DNA from: Allacma fusca
Lineage: Eukaryota > Arthropoda > Collembola > Symphypleona > Sminthuridae
NCBI GenBank assembly: GCA_947179485.1
Contig: OX359246.1
Coordinates: 25,544,001-25,608,000, forward strand
Length of the DNA: 64,000 bases
Reading direction: 5' to 3'
The notes under the pieces were generated by a model, which saw only the letters and a list, made by a program, of their open reading frames with translations, did not search any database and was not told the DNA's origin. The position numbers were made by a program, and so were the translations under genes. The number at the start of each line of letters is the position of its first letter. Positions within the stretch are counted from its first letter, which is position 1. Positions 46,671 to 62,000 of the stretch are shown here, piece by piece.

Positions 46671-49600
46671 TCAATTGTTCCCCCCGTGCATTTTCCGTTG
46701 TAATGTTCTAGTTTCTTGGACAGCGGCCACAATTGACCTCACGGCTTCCTCATGACCCTCGAAGCTCTCAGCCTTATGAAGCGCGCCTCCTTCGAGGTCA
46801 TCGTCGAAGATCCCCGCCCCCTTCCCAGCAATATTACCCATGCTGACGCTCGGCACGAGACTGCTCCGGCTACTCCCTTCGAACTCATCGGGGCTGAGTT
46901 GGGGGGTGGATAAGCTCTGCTTCCCATTGGTCCCCACCAAGGCAGAACTCCCTTCCCAACTGTGCTGGCGCGCCGCGAGGTTTGACCTTGACCCCGCCCT
47001 CCGGATGGTCACTACTGACCTCCGGTCAAAGTCCACCGAGCTTTTCCGACTGTCTTTACTGTTGCTACCGAAGGATATCAAACTCTCGCAGGATTGGGGC
47101 TTCTTCTCCCTGTTGACGTTGTTGGTGTGACCGTGGTGACTGGATTTGACCCGGCCTAGGGAGCTGACCTCGCGGATGGGGCGCTCCTGGACAAAACCAT
47201 ATAAATAGGCTTCCTCCATGCTTTTGGACATGGGGGCCGGGGAAGAGCGGGAACTGACACTTCGGGGCTCCTCGTGGACGTAGACCCTGACCTGGGTGGA
47301 GGTCGGCGCGGGGGCAGAGGATTTGGGTGGTCGGCGCGGAGGGGCGCTCTGGGAGCGAGTCGCGATGCTCGAACTTCCTTTACGAATTGGGATTTGCTGA
47401 TAGTCGTCGTCACTCATGTCAATCAAGTCTTCCCGCGCGGCTGAGCAGCGCCGGGTGCCGTCGGAGGCCGAGCGCGAGTATTTGAGTGAGGCATGGTTCG
47501 AAGGGTAAGGCAAACTCATGGGGTCTGTAGAAGCCTCTCGAACGGATTTCTGTTGTGAGCTTTGGGTGTCATTGAGCATGTAGTTGTAGAAGCGCTGGTG
47601 CGCGGGCTGATTTGGGGTTTGTTGTTGCTGCTGCTGTAGCTGTTGCGCATGCTGTTGTTGGAGCTGCTGAGCATGTTGCAGATGTTGTTGTTGCGCATGT
47701 TGTTGATGTTGTTGCTGCTGCGCATGTTGTTGCTGCTGCTGCCCATGTTGTTGTTGTTGCTGCTGCGCAAGTTGTTGCTGTTGCTGCTGCTGCTGTTGTT
47801 GCTGAAGCCTACCCATTTGGCGCTCTGAGGCGAGCAACCCTCTTGACAGACTTTGATAGAGGGTTAGCAGACGCACGGCTTCTTTCGGGTCCTCCAAGTT
47901 TAGGGCTTTCAGGAGACTTTGAGTTTCAAGAGCACCAGCGCTTCGCGCTCTGGAATGTTTCGATAATTTACTGGGAGGGCGCTCATCATCGCTTTTTGAT
48001 TTCACAAAGGATTTAGCGCGAGTATAAACTGGGCGCGCGGACTCACTACGGCTCCCATGGGAACTACCGTTGCGGCGCAAGCTTGTTGAAGAGCGGGCGA
48101 GCGCGGCCACGGCGGAGTTGTCGGGATAGGGCCCGTTGTATTGGAATTGGGAGTCTTTCATGATCATCGGTCGTGGGACGCCGGTAGGAGGAGGTGGGGG
48201 ATGAGGAATGGTTCCTCCACTACTGGAACTAGAAACTCCGCTGGCGCTGGATTTTTTCCGGTCGTCCTTCCCTGACCTGACCTTGTCAATGAGCTGGGTC
48301 AACATCCCCATTTTGGACTTGGACTGACGGTGCGGGGTTTGCAACTGCGCAGGCATACTACCCCTGTGACCACCCTGGTAGGAAGTGTCCACTTGAATGT
48401 ACTCCATCTCTTGGATTTGACCTTTGACCTGACCTGTCACTAGTTGACAGTGGGCCTGGTGCTGGTGGTGTAGTGGGATGAAAGCTCCAGGGCCGGCCTG
48501 AACTTGAGGGGGTGCTCCGGGTGGGGTGGATAGAGAGGCCTTGGTCACTGTGAACCGACCACTCAGCCGGGTCAGGTCAGTTTTGAGCCCTTGGGTCAAA
48601 GACTCTTTCTTAGCTTGTGGGGGTTTCACTCCAGGGATGTTCCCTCCTGCGAATTTGCAAAAGCATGTTTTAAAACATCTGACCTCAACATTTGACCTCA
48701 ATATCTGACCTCAATATTTGACCTTAATATCCTACCTTGACCTCATATTGCAACTTCACCATGTTCTAATTCAAATTCGCTGCATAAAATTTTGCTATGT
48801 ATCATTAACCTTGTCCTCATATTTGACCTTGACCTCACTCTCCTAAAATGTCGACCCAATCCTAAATTGTTTTAACTTGACCTCATAACACTTTGCTTGA
48901 CCTCAATACCATAATTTGGGTATACTCAGTGCAATTCATTTTAAAACTTGAGCTTGACCCCTTGACCTGACCTTTTGACCTTTCCTACTCCCAAAACTGG
49001 TCTCCTCCTCCCTTAACATTATATCTACTTTACCTACAAGCTCACTATCAGCAAAACCAATCAAGTTTCCGTTGACCTAATGACCCTGACCTTTGACCCA
49101 TAATTTACAAAATGACCTTCCTCACCTCTTCTTCGAATCTCCCAGAAATGCATCTCGCCCGTTAAAAGCCAGCTGTATAAAAAATACTTCTCCCTGCACT
49201 CCCACTTCCAATTCCGATGCAGTATTCAATTTGACCCGAACGACCCAATAACATTAGATTAGGAAAATTTCCCATCCATTCCCATCCCCCATAAAGTCCA
49301 AAGTGACAGTATAATTTGCATGGTAAAAAATGGGATTTTTCAATTGGCCAGGAATTCATTGACTAGAGTGCCGTGTGAGGAATGTGAAATCAATATTCAA
49401 ATCCAGTCGGAAATGATAGTGTGAGCGGGAAAAATGGTAAAAATGATTAGATGACTTTTTTTTACGGACCCGAGAACCCATTGACCAGTGAAATAGAAAA
49501 AGGGGCTTGGACGCATTGCAAGTTAAGAATTGTCATTTGAGCTGACGGGAGTGATAAAAAATCAACTTTTTCCCCTCCATCCCGCCGATCACATTTCTAC

Positions 49601-52600
49601 TTGATGGGGACCATTACCCGACTTTTTGTCACCCACTTACTCTACATGGCAGGACTCTATGGACAGTCCCTGGGAAAAAAACAACGTCTGCACGTAACAA
49701 ATGCATGGGACGAAGGCCGAGGGAGAAAAAAGAGCAATAAAACTGTCTTCGCTCCGCGAATTAAAGCATAGCCTTCACCAGCACTTTCCCCGCTTCCCAA
49801 AATATTTATATCGACAGGGGAGACGCAAAATGGTCTAAATGCATTTTCGATTAAAATCCAATGTTCCAGCTACTATTTCGAAAGAACGCAAATTCTTCCA
49901 AATGTATTTTTGGTTAGAAGCAAAATAGGTAAATGCATTCAAATTAAAAGCCTGGATATCAAAAAATAAAATTAATGTATTTTTTATTAAAAGTAAAATG
50001 GTGTAAGGATATTTTTGATTAAAACCAAGTTGGTCTAAGACCATTTTTGAATAAAAGCTAAATGATCTAATTGTAATTTCATTTCGGAATAAAATCAGCT
50101 CTAAATTAATTTCTGATTAAAATTAAAAGCAAAATTTTGTAAATCAATTTTTGATTAAAATTAAAAGCAAAATTTTGTAAATCAATTTTTGATTAAAATT
50201 ACAAGCAAAATGTTCTTAATCAATTTTGGATTAAAATTAAAAGCAAAATGTTCTAAATCAATTTTGGATTAAAATTAAAAGCAAAATGTTCTAAATCAAT
50301 TTTTGGCTAAAATTACAAGCAAAATGTTCTAAATCAATTTTTGATTAAAATTAAAAGCAAAATGTTCTAAATTATTTTCGAGTAAAAGCAAAATGTTCTA
50401 AATATATTTTCGATTCGAAGCAAAATTCGAAGAGTGTGTAAATGCAATTTCGATTTAAAAAAAATGCTCCAAACGCAATTACATTTTACGGTCTAAATAC
50501 ATTTTACATTAATCACATTAAGGCTGTGCCCCAAAAAATGCCCAGAAACCAAAATCGAATGCAAAATTTTTAAAATTACTTGAATGAGCCTATTATAAAA
50601 GAGGACGCCCCACTTTTTAGAAACTGGAATTAAAATCCAAGGAAAAAATTACACAAGCCATGTTTACACTTCCTAATGTTAGCATTACATTTGTGTAACT
50701 GTAACATTGCCGGAAATCAAGAACATTCAATAATTAATTATACGTTCGATATTCAACAGAGGGAAATACATGTTCAGAATATACATACGTCCTTACAATC
50801 AAGAGCCCAAGCGAGTTGGAACGTTTTGACAAACCCAGCACACATAGAATTTTCCAAACAGTCCTTTGTCATCATTAAATATTTTTAATGGGCGAAAAAT
50901 CCTGTGACTCCAATTCCCTTCACCCCTAATGGAATACATGGTCCGAATAAATTATGTATATGTGCAAACATGAGGACGACGTGAGGCAATAATTACATTA
51001 ACGTCAATGTAAACAAAATGTCCGGAAATAAACAAGGGGGAAAGGACCCCTAATGGACTTACTGCTCTCTTCCGAAAATTAAAAAATAAGTAGAGGGAAG
51101 GGAGCCAGGATAGGAAATATGTGCGGGGGAATGAATGGAGAATTTTTACCAAATTATATTAATGGGCTTGTGAGGACCGTCCAATTATACGTCAGCAAAA
51201 CAAGGGATTTCAGAAGCATTATAAATACCTATGTGACGGTTATGGGAATTTAAGGAGCGGGAAAAAATTCACACGGGTAAACATCACCAAGCGAAATTTT
51301 GAAAGCATTTTTTCCTTTGAAAATTCTTTTCACGGGGTTCGGTACAGAATTACAAATGGAAATGCAAGTATTTGCATGAAATTGGGGTTGACCTGAAATA
51401 GGTCTTGGCAACAAATTAACATTAGTCTGAAATGGGTCTGAGTTTGCAGATAAAAATTACATTGACCTGAAAGGGTCTGAGCCTGCAGATTAAATGGACA
51501 TAGACCTGAAATGAGCCCTAGCCTGAGGATGAACTTGATACTGACTCAGGTCAGTAATAGGCCTGATTTTATAAGGTCTTGACATTGACCTGAAATAGGC
51601 CTGATTTTGTAAGGTCTTGACATTGACCTGAAATAGGCCTGATTTTGTAAGGTCTGGACACTGGCCTGAAATAGGCCTGATATTTTAAGGTCTTGACACT
51701 GGCCTGAAGTAGGCCTGATATTTTAAGGCCTTGAAATTGACCTGAAATATGTCTGATTTTATAAGGTCTGGAAATTGACCTGAAATATGTCTGATTTTAT
51801 AAGGTCTGGAAATTGACCTGAAATATGTCTGATTTTATAAGGTCTGGAAATTGACCTGAAATATGTCTGATTTTATAAGGTCTGGAAATTGACCTGAAAT
51901 ATGTCTGATTTTATAAGGTCTGGAAATTGACCTGATTTTTTAAGGTCTTGACATTGACCTGAAATAGGCCTGTCAATAAGGACTTGAAATTGATCTGAAA
52001 CGGGTCTTATCCAGAATGTTAACACAACTTAGACCTGAAACGCACCCGATCCTGCAGAAGAAACTGCCATTGGTCTGAAATGGGTCTGAGCCTGAATAAT
52101 AACTTGACAGTGACCTGAAACGGGCCTGAACCCTCAGATGAACTTGCCACTGCCCTCACATAGCTATTAGTAATCCCACTTTAATCTAAACAGCAGGTCA
52201 TACATTGACCTCAACCAAAATTATTCCCAAACCTAAATATCAGGTCACGTTGACCCCCAACAAATCCCAACCTCTTACCAAATATCCGGTCAAATTCACC
52301 CTCACTCAGGAATTAAATTACTTAAATTTTACCTCCGCTCAAAGCCAATATTTTACATATTCATTGCCCTGTCCCTCTCTCAAGGTCTACTCGTGGGCAG
52401 GCCAAAAAATCCCTATTAATGCAAACGCTATTACATCCACACAGGAAGAATGACTTTGTTATGAAAAGGCTTACCTTTGGAGAAAGCAATATCAGCCAAG
52501 GATGGCGCAACTTGAGCTCCAGTCTCAGCAGTCCTGCACATAAGCAAAAATAAATGAAGAAAAATAAAGTGTCATTTGAAACTTGAAGGGAAATGGGCCA

Positions 52601-53036
52601 TTAAGCTCATTATATTTCCCCATCCCCTCCATATGTATCCCCCGTATACTACAAGGCAGAACCAGGCCCATTAATGCCAATCTAAACTTCATCTTTTCCT
52701 CGTCCCCAGTATATGTAAATTCCTCGGCCCGGACTTATAATTCCCAAATGTCCCACAATTAGTCCTAGCTTTCCAAAAACCCTCCACAAAATCCTCATGA
52801 AACTTTTTCCCCCCTGCCCTTTCCATTCTCCATCCCCAGAAGTCTCATCAAACCCCGTTTAAATTCATGGAATCAATTCCTACAAAAAAAAACCTTACCT
52901 AGAGAGAGATTCAGAGGTAGGAGATATATGATAGGATTTATTATCAAGGGAGGCCGGAGGCTGGGTTTGTTGCAATCTTCCTTGACTTGGAGGACCTTGT
53001 AATTGTTGTTGTTGTTGAGGAGGTAACTGTTGTTGT

Positions 53037-53068
<32 letters not shown>

Positions 53069-56000
53069 TTGTTGTTGCTGTTGTTGTTGCTGCTGTTGCT
53101 GTAAATGAGCAGAGGCCTGCGTCCCACTTTGCGGATAATTTTGAGCTGGGCCCCCAGAAGATCCTCCTCCTCCGCCTCCTCCTCCAGCACCAGGTCCTCC
53201 TCCTCCACCTCCTCCTCCTCCTCCTCCTCCTCCTCTTTCATGTTGAGCACCGACGGATTTCAAGAAAGACTGAAGTTGTTGTAGGATGCTACTCACTTGC
53301 TTCACCTCCGCCTTTAGTGCCATTAAGTCATTGAGCTGGAATTATTAGAAAAATATGGAATTACCCATCAATTTTTGATTTTGCGAAGATCGTGTCACTT
53401 TGCCCCTAAGAGAAAAATCTTGAAAATTTTTCTGAGGTCGGTTGCAGAATTCTTTGGAGATAAAATATAGAGTGAGAGATTCTGTTGAATTGCGACAATT
53501 TTGGAGATAAGAGGCAAAACGATGGGTAGAGCGGGGGAAAAAATGTAAAAAAAAAATTAGGAAAGAATGGGGAACGATTTGAGGATTTTCTATGGATTTT
53601 GTGATCCCTGTTGGATGTTAGTAGGGAAATGATGGAGGGACAAAGAGGAGTTCAAAGGGAAGGGAAAGAATTGGGATAGAATTTGGAGAGAATTGGGAGA
53701 GGACGTGGAGGCGGTGGGAATTTGGGAGGAGTGAAAATAGTGATAAAATGTGTGGATGGGAGAGGAAATGTAGTTGTGGGGAATGGGATTAATGTACTGC
53801 AAGTAATAGGTTTATACACAAAGAATTATGGAATAAGGAACCCACACGATGAATGAATCAAAAGGAGGGGAAAAAACTCCATGTCATATGTTCTCTCATC
53901 CATTCACACACTTGTCTCCGCAACCTGAGCTTCCGTTAATAAAAACCATTCCAGAAGCTCGGGCCCTTATTCTATTCCAGTTTTTTTTTCATGCTTTCTT
54001 GAGTCAATCAGCTTATTTAGTGGCTTCCCGGAACAACTCTATTAAACGGTCCGTGTCTTTCGTTCCCTTTTTAGAGTGTACGTGCGGGCTTTTGTTTCTG
54101 TGGGAGTTTGGGGTTTTAAAAGGGAGGGATAACGAAGGGTTTCAAAATTGGGAGTTTTGACAGGGTTTTCTTTTTTTGGGGTCAAGTTTGAGGTCAAGTT
54201 TGATTCTTGTTTTTAATTGGGCTTAATGTTATGCTTGAGTTCAAGTTTGAATTTCTGTTTTAAATTGAATTTGAATTTAAAGTGAAGCTTGAATTTTTGT
54301 TTTATATCAAGTTTGGGCTCAAGTTTAAGGTGAAGTTTGAATTACTCTAGAGGAAGTTCAGGTGTAAGTCAGGTGGGAGGTCAAGTTTGAAGTTTGCATT
54401 AAATCAAGCTTGAAATCTAGAGTGAATTCGGGTTTTAAGTCAGGGTTGAGTTCAAATATGAACTATAATTTGATGTCATTGAGGTAATGTTTGAGGACAA
54501 GTTGAAATTCTGAAGTAAATTTCTAGTTTTAAGTCAATGAGGTTACGCTTGAGCTTTGATGTTAATTCAAGGTTAAGGTCAAGTTTGAATTCTGACGTGA
54601 GTCCTTGTTTTAAGTCAAGTTTAAATTCTGGTTTTAAGTCAAGTTCGAATTCTTACTTTAAGTCAAGTTCGAATTCTTGCTTTAAGTCAAGTTCGAATTC
54701 TTACTTTAAGTCAAGTTCGAATTCTGGTTTTAAGTCAAGTTCGAATACTAGCGTTAAGTCAAGTGTGATTTCTGGTTTGAAGTTATGTTTGAGGTCAACT
54801 ATGGGGTCAGATATGAAACTGATTTTAAGTCGAGTTTGAAACCAAATTGGTTTTGTCAAGTTTAAAGGCAACTCTGAAGTCAACTTTCAATTTAAATTCA
54901 ATTATGTAGCACTTGAAATTATAATTTATCTTGAGTTCAAGTAAACCTTCAAAATTAAAACTAATAATTGTACACTTAAGTGAACTTAAGCCCGTTTAAG
55001 TGACACACTTGAGTCCACACTTGAAAAAGAGCAAGTCACTGAAGCAAATTTAAACTAAACTTTAAAATTGAAATGACATATCTAAATACAAAACCCACAC
55101 TCCAAATTTGAAGTTACATTTGAAATTTGCAATTTATTCCACTTCTGCAGCTTGATGTGCTGAATGTCTATAATCTCTGAATATAGACATACATACTGAA
55201 TATTCACCCTCACTTGAGTGCGTTTTATCCAAGGTTCGATGAAACTACCATAACAGTCAAGTGTCATTGAAAATTCCAAGTTTTACTTGAGTTTCCAAGT
55301 GAGGTTTTCAAAAGAAAGTAAATGAAGCTTTAGAGAAAAGGAAATCTAAAGAGAGTTTTTGAGACTTTGAGCTTGACTTATTCGATAGCTGTTTGAAACC
55401 ACAAGGAGATTCCTTAACAAGGTTTGTCTTGGTATCTTGCGTGTCCTCGGAAAAAGTAAATCAAACAAGACGTTATGGGAGTGGAAATAAAAAAAAGAGA
55501 GCAAAAGCTGGGAAGAAATTCGTCAAGTATTTTGTGTGTGTGTATGTGTGTATGCATATACGTATAAGTAGATATGTGAATGTGTGGGGAATGTGGATAT
55601 ATTCCGCTTGAGGAAATATACGTGAGAAGGATAGACTTTTGGGTTGGGAGCGAGTGAAACAGGTGAAGTTTCAAGGAATCTACTCCACACTTAAATCACT
55701 CCCTTTCCTTCCCTTTGATATGTATGTGACTCTTATGGAAACATATGGACGAAGATGGTTCATATTTCTCCCAAATCCCTCCTCAACTTTCTCTCTTGCT
55801 CAGCGGCCAATATGTCAGGATAGGAGATTGGAAAATAGTCTCCTCTTCCGCCTTTCCGCAGTCTCAACTAGTCATTCGTATGGGTCACAAAATTTACAAC
55901 AGTCCGAGTTTTTCAGCCTTACTTTATTTTCAAACTACACTTGTACTTGACCTTTACTTGAGTTTTTTGTTGGATTTGACCCTTACTTGAGTTTTTAGTT

Positions 56001-59000
56001 GGATTTGACCCTTACTTGAGTTTTTAGTTGGATTTGACCCTTACTTGACATTTTAGTTGGATTTGACCCTTACTTGACATTTTGGTTGGATTTGTTCCTT
56101 ACTTGAGATTTTATTTAGACGACCTCTAGAGGAAATTTTTGTTCCAGATCACAAGATCGGCAGACCTTTGAGTGAGATTTAGATTCTACTTGACCTCTAG
56201 TAAAGATTTTGCTTGGCTTGTACTTGACCTTGACCTCCGTCTTAGCTTTTTGTAGTAGAAACAATCGGATAAGTATATACCTGACCTCATACAAGTCATT
56301 GGAACTGAACTTGACATCAGATACATAATTGAAACTAAACTTGATCTCAGAAACATAACTGAATCTAAACTTGACTTCATAAACATATATAATTGAAACT
56401 GATGTTGACCTCAGATACATAATTGAGACTTAAATTGACGTCATAAATGTAATACCAAATGAAATTCACCTTTTAAATATCATAAAACATATGCTTTACC
56501 TCAAACAAGCCTTTGAAACTTACACTTGACCTCAACCGTATCAGTGGAAGGTACACTTGACCTCATCAATATCAGTGTAACGTATGATTGACCTCAAACA
56601 TGCCAGTAAAACTTGTGTTTATACAAATAGCTGCAACAGTACTTGAACCATAACGGGCAATTGCAACTTCACTTGATCTCAAACTTGCAGTTACAATGTC
56701 ATTTGACCTCAAATATGCAATTGCAATGTGACTTGACCTCAAATATGCAATAGCATTGTTACTTGTCCAAAAACATGTAATTACTCAACACTAATTCAAC
56801 ACTTTTCAACTACTTAATTATTGGATTCGATTAAGACGGTAAATAATTTTAAACTTGACCTGAACTTGACCCTTAGTATATTAACACATGAACTCGAAAC
56901 GGATTCTTGCTTAACCCGACCTTAAATATTCTCTAACTCCCTAACCTAAACTGTGGCTGGAACTCGACCTACACTTGACCTGAACTTGACCTACCTCTGG
57001 TCTTCACCCAAACCTTATCCAATTCCAAGCCTGAATTTTGATTTTCAAATTCAAGTACAACTTGAACTTGTCTTAAAATTTAGAAAGTATTACTTGAACT
57101 TGACTTAAAATTTAGAAAGTATTACTTGAACTTGACTTGAAATTTGAAAAGTATTACTTGAACTTGACTTGAAATTTTAAAAGTGTTACTTGAACTTGAT
57201 TTAAAATTTGCACAGTATTACTTGAACTTGACTTGAAATTAATAAGTATTACTTAAACTTGGATTGATATTTTGAAAACATTACATGAACTTGAATTGAA
57301 ATCAGAAAAGTATTACTTGAACTCGAGAGGAGCTGTACTTAAAAAAGCAGAAGCCCGGACCATGTGTGCATGTAAAAGGAAAGAGTGGGAGTTTTTTTCT
57401 CCGGGAAAATCCTTTGGAGGAGATGGGCGAATGCTGAGGGAAGGAGACGGGAAAGAGGAGATTCAGGAGATTTTATGGGGATTCGCTCCTCTAAAACACT
57501 AGCGGAGTCAAGCACTTGTGTCGAATAAGCTCCTCATGTTTTTTCCCCAAACCATGACATGTCTTCATGCCCTGGCGCTATATATTTCATTGGATTTTGT
57601 CCAACCTTGCTTTTATATTTCTCTAATGTGCTTCCCTTTCTCCCACACAAAACACACATTCTTTACAAAGTGCACGGCCAACAACTCTCAAGCGTATTAC
57701 ATTCCAATGCACTGCAACTCCATACAGCCTTTACCAGTCCCCATACAATTCTTTACAGAACAACAAAGTCAACTTGTTTTCTCCACATGTCTTCAAATTC
57801 CAATCCTTTATCAGTCCCCCAACATATGTATTTCAACATTATAGCATTCCCCTTTGAGCCAAAAACGGCCAATCAGAATCAGTCAGGGTAATCATAGGCC
57901 CTAATATGACCTTGACCCAACTTTGACCCCTACTTGACCTGTACTTGAGTAACTAGGTCAGATATTTTAATAAGCCCGTGCTGTCAGCTCTTGTTGCACA
58001 CAATTGACGTTTGGCCCAACTTTGACCCTAAATGTTTAAAATTTAACTCAAAATGACCTACACTTGACCTTCCCTTGACCTCAGTCTACAATACACTGAC
58101 CTTAAGTTGAATTTTGACCTTAGTCTAAAATACTCTGGCCTTAAACTGACCTCTTGACCCTAGTCTAAAATACACTGACCACTTGACCTTAGCGTTAAAT
58201 ACACTGACCTTAAGCTGACCTTCCCTTGACCTTAGCGTTAAACGACCTAGTTAAGGTCAACTAAGGTCAAGCAAAGCCACAGACCATAATTTTGTAATTG
58301 ATTTTAAAATTTCAGACTGTTTTTTTTGTTTTACAGGAAACTAGTATTTGAGTGAAATTTGATATGCGACGAGAAGTTTTCTAGTGATTGGTAAAAAAAG
58401 GAAGGCGTGAAAAAGTTTGGGAGGGTTTGCACATAAAAGAGGAATGAAGTTTGAGAGAAAGTCATTGAACGGTGCTTCGTGGTCCTTGAATACTTTGACT
58501 TGAGATGTGAGATCGGAGTTGAACCACTTTTAACTACTGTCCGACTTTACCAAAACCTTCCACACAAACTTTTCCAGCCCATTTCAACTGTTGAGGCATC
58601 CAAAGAGAAACCTTTTCCTTACCCATTCAAAGCTCCCTTTTTCCATACTTTCTTTTCTCTCCCCTCCAATAGTCCTTCACAACAAAGTCACAGTCTGCCT
58701 TTTAGCACTCTATCAACATACCTTCCCAAAACCACCGCTCACACCAAGCTCGAGTTATGTTTTCATATTAGAGGTCAAATTCGGGTCAAGTTCAGGTCAA
58801 GATCAGGTCAAACATTTTTCTTCCCTTAAATTACCCTGCTCAGAAATACGAGGTTTTTGGGTCAACGGAAAAGTTAAGCATTCAAACAAGGAGCGCACCT
58901 GAGTTTTAATTCAGGTCAAGTTAGGGGTCAAGTCAGGTCAAACCATTTTTTAGTGTCAAATTTCATTTTGAAGTTTAAAGCCGAAAATTTTAAGTAATCC

Positions 59001-62000
59001 GAAAAAATTGGTAGTATTAATAATTAGTACAGTTGAGTTTTAGTTAAGGTCAAGAGCAGGTCAAGGTCAGTTGTTCTAAAATCAAGGTTAATTTTAAATA
59101 CTAGTGAATGTTACGAGGGTTTTATTTTCTATTTATGGCCAAGCTGTAGAATTTATTGATTTCAGATGAAGTTCATACTGTGTAATTTCAAGATTAATTC
59201 AAGTTCAAGTGTGCATTTCAGGTCAAGGTCAAAAGTACGTTTTCAAAGCGAGATGTAGGCTTGTTGTAAGCTTGGAAGACAAGTGAATGTAAGATTTAGG
59301 TTTCTGTATAAATGAAGTTTAGGTCAAGTTCCGGTCAAATTTCGGTCAAGTTCTGGTCAAGTTTCGGTCAAGTTTTGGTCAAGTTCCGGTCAAGCTTAGG
59401 TCAAGTGGAAAAAAATTGGCCAGCAATATTTCTAATCGAACGGTAACTGTATGAACTTTCGCAAACCAATCTTCACTTGAAATTTACTCCAAATTTCAGG
59501 TTCAACTCGAGTTTGAGTCCGAAACTTGACCCGAACTCAGACCGAACACTGTCTTTACAATGGGAAGGAATACCCGAAGCCCTCTTGACTGTCCCTTCGG
59601 GACTGTTTTGAACATATTGACAAAGGGGAATTGGAGGATTCTTCAGTTTTCCTCTTCTTACAGTCACAAGTGCTTTAATTTTTGATTTCCTTTCCCGCCA
59701 AAAACTTCCCAGAAACTTCCATTTAAAATAATTGCTTTCTTTAAACGAGAGCTAGCATCGGAGACAAAACCGTACCTCAACTCCTCAACTTTTTTTACAA
59801 GGCTTTTGAGAATTTTCCCAATAAATTCTCCGCAGATGGGATTCATAGGAAAGAAAGATTTTTTTCCGGAGGAACGGGAAAATGAGAAAAACATGATTCG
59901 CTTTTCTCCAAGCCCTGATTGATTGACTGATGTTGAGTGCGAGGAATTCCAAGTGTCCATCAAAATTCATGCCCACATCCTCACTCCCTATCAAAAATCA
60001 AACGCAGCCAGAACAACATTTCTAGAGCATTATCTCCCTCGCATCTTCATCGTGTAGAACAATTTTAAAGGAGAACACAAGAAATCTTTTAGGGATTTTT
60101 CCTTCAAGTTTCGTGTTCGGGAGGAAGATTCAGGAAAGAAATTTCCTGAGTGATTTAAGTTTATTGTTAGAACTGGATATTTCAAGTCGAGTGAGTATTA
60201 ATTTTGTATTGGAGTGGAGAATTCAAGTTGGAGTGACAGGTCAAGTGAGTGTTTATTTTCGTGTTGGACAGGAAATTTCAAAGGAGTGAAAGTTCGAGTA
60301 TTTAATTTAGTATTGGAGTGGAGATTTCAAGTTGAAGTAACATATGGAGTGGAGATTGAATTTTATGTTCAAACCGCGGATTTCAGGTTTCAGTGAGAAT
60401 GTTGAAGTTTGAGTGAGAACTCAAGCTGCAGTTAAGATCCCAGTTTGACTGGAAATATTTCAAGTTCAGGTTCAGATTCCAGGTTAAATGGTAATTCAAA
60501 TGTAGTTAAGAATTCAAGTTCAGGTTCAGATTCCAGGTTAAATGGCAATTCAAGTGTAGTTAAGAATTCAAGTTCAGGTTAAGATTCCAGGTTAAATGGC
60601 AATTCAAGTGTAGTTAAGAATTCAAGTTCAGGTTAAGATTCCAGGTTAAATGGTAATTCAAGTGTAGTTAAGAATTCAAGTCTGAGTGCGCATCGAAATT
60701 ACGGTGTGAATTCAAGTTTTGAATAAAATTAAAGTTCGAGTAGGAGTTTAAAGTTCATCTCAATCTTCACTCGAATTTTAAACTTGACCTCAACTTCAAC
60801 GGAATTTTAAACTTGACCTCATCTTCCGCTAGAATATCTAACTTGACCTCAACCTTCATTCAAATTTTTAACCTGACCTCAATCTTCACTCGAATTTTAA
60901 ACTTGACCTCATCCTTTACTCAAATTTTAAACTTGACATCAACTTCAACGGAATTTTAAACCTGACCTCATCCTTCACTAGAATACTTGACTTAACCTCA
61001 ACCTTCACTAGAATATTTAACTTGACCTCAACATTCACTCGAATTTTAACCTGACCTCAACATTCACTCGAATTTTAAACTTGACCTCAACTTTGTGTAA
61101 CTTTTAGACCTGACCTCAAGCTTCACTTAATTTTGAACTTGACCTGAACTTAGCTTTTCACAACGCCCTGGTCCTGACTACCAGTTACAGAAGATCGTCA
61201 AAAATTGAAATTGCTCCAAAATTTGTTTAAATTTGGCGGAACCGGGATTTGAACCCTGACCTCTGTCCGAGTATGAACCCAATACTTGGGTGGTTATCTA
61301 CGGAAGAGTATTAACAAGGCCTGGGTGTGTGCTCTGTGCGTGAAAAACTAGGAGTGACTTGATCCTTTGTGTTTGGACAGGACTTGTGGGTCCCGGACGG
61401 ATGTCTCTCCTTACAAATGACATTAGGGTTTAAATAATAGGAGGAAAAGTTTTTCATGTAGTTGTGTCCCGAGGGAAACGTAGATAAGCGATAATTGAGT
61501 GTGACAGGAGAATGGGGAAAATATATTCCGGCCTTGTCACTCGCGGCAAATCAAATAACAAGAGACGGCCGAGACTCTCCAAGTCCACATCCAACCTAAC
61601 CCCAGCCAACCCACTCCACTCAAGTAACCCAACGCAGCCCAAGGGGATAGAAATCATCATTGATCTTCATCTCCTCCTTCCCAAACGAAAACTTCACCTT
61701 TCTTCCCTTTCTCTTACGATCCCTTTCAAAACTACACTTGACTTCTCATTTCTCATCTCCTCAACTTCCGCATCCTCCGGACTTCCTCTCATTTCCCAAA
61801 ACCCAACTTCAGTTCTGTTCCGAACCTCACTTCAGGCGTCTGACCCCAACTTGAACCCTGTTTCCACTTGACCGTCTTTTTTATCCCCACTTGAACTTGA
61901 AATTTGTATGCACTTCAACTTGAGTGTTAACTCCCTCTTGAACTTGAAATCTCCGAGCACTTGATCTTGACTGTTGACCCCTACTTAAATATGAAATTGG

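Noticed and set aside
47612-48016. Plus-strand Val/Ala-rich and Leu-rich frames
   Set aside because: They are antisense shadows of the polyQ-coding exon of the minus-strand gene.
52873-53334. polyGlu, polyAsn and polyVal frames
   Set aside because: They are alternative frames of the polyGly/polyGln exon; splice phase supports only the minus-strand frame with LNDLMALKAEVKQV.
57518-58902. Plus-strand frames of 103-116 residues
   Set aside because: They are overlapping frames in intron DNA of the opposite-strand gene, with no recognisable motif.
61235-61308. Functional tRNA(Met) gene
   Set aside because: The T-arm/B box is good but the acceptor stem and D-arm do not pair; kept only as a tRNA-derived fragment.
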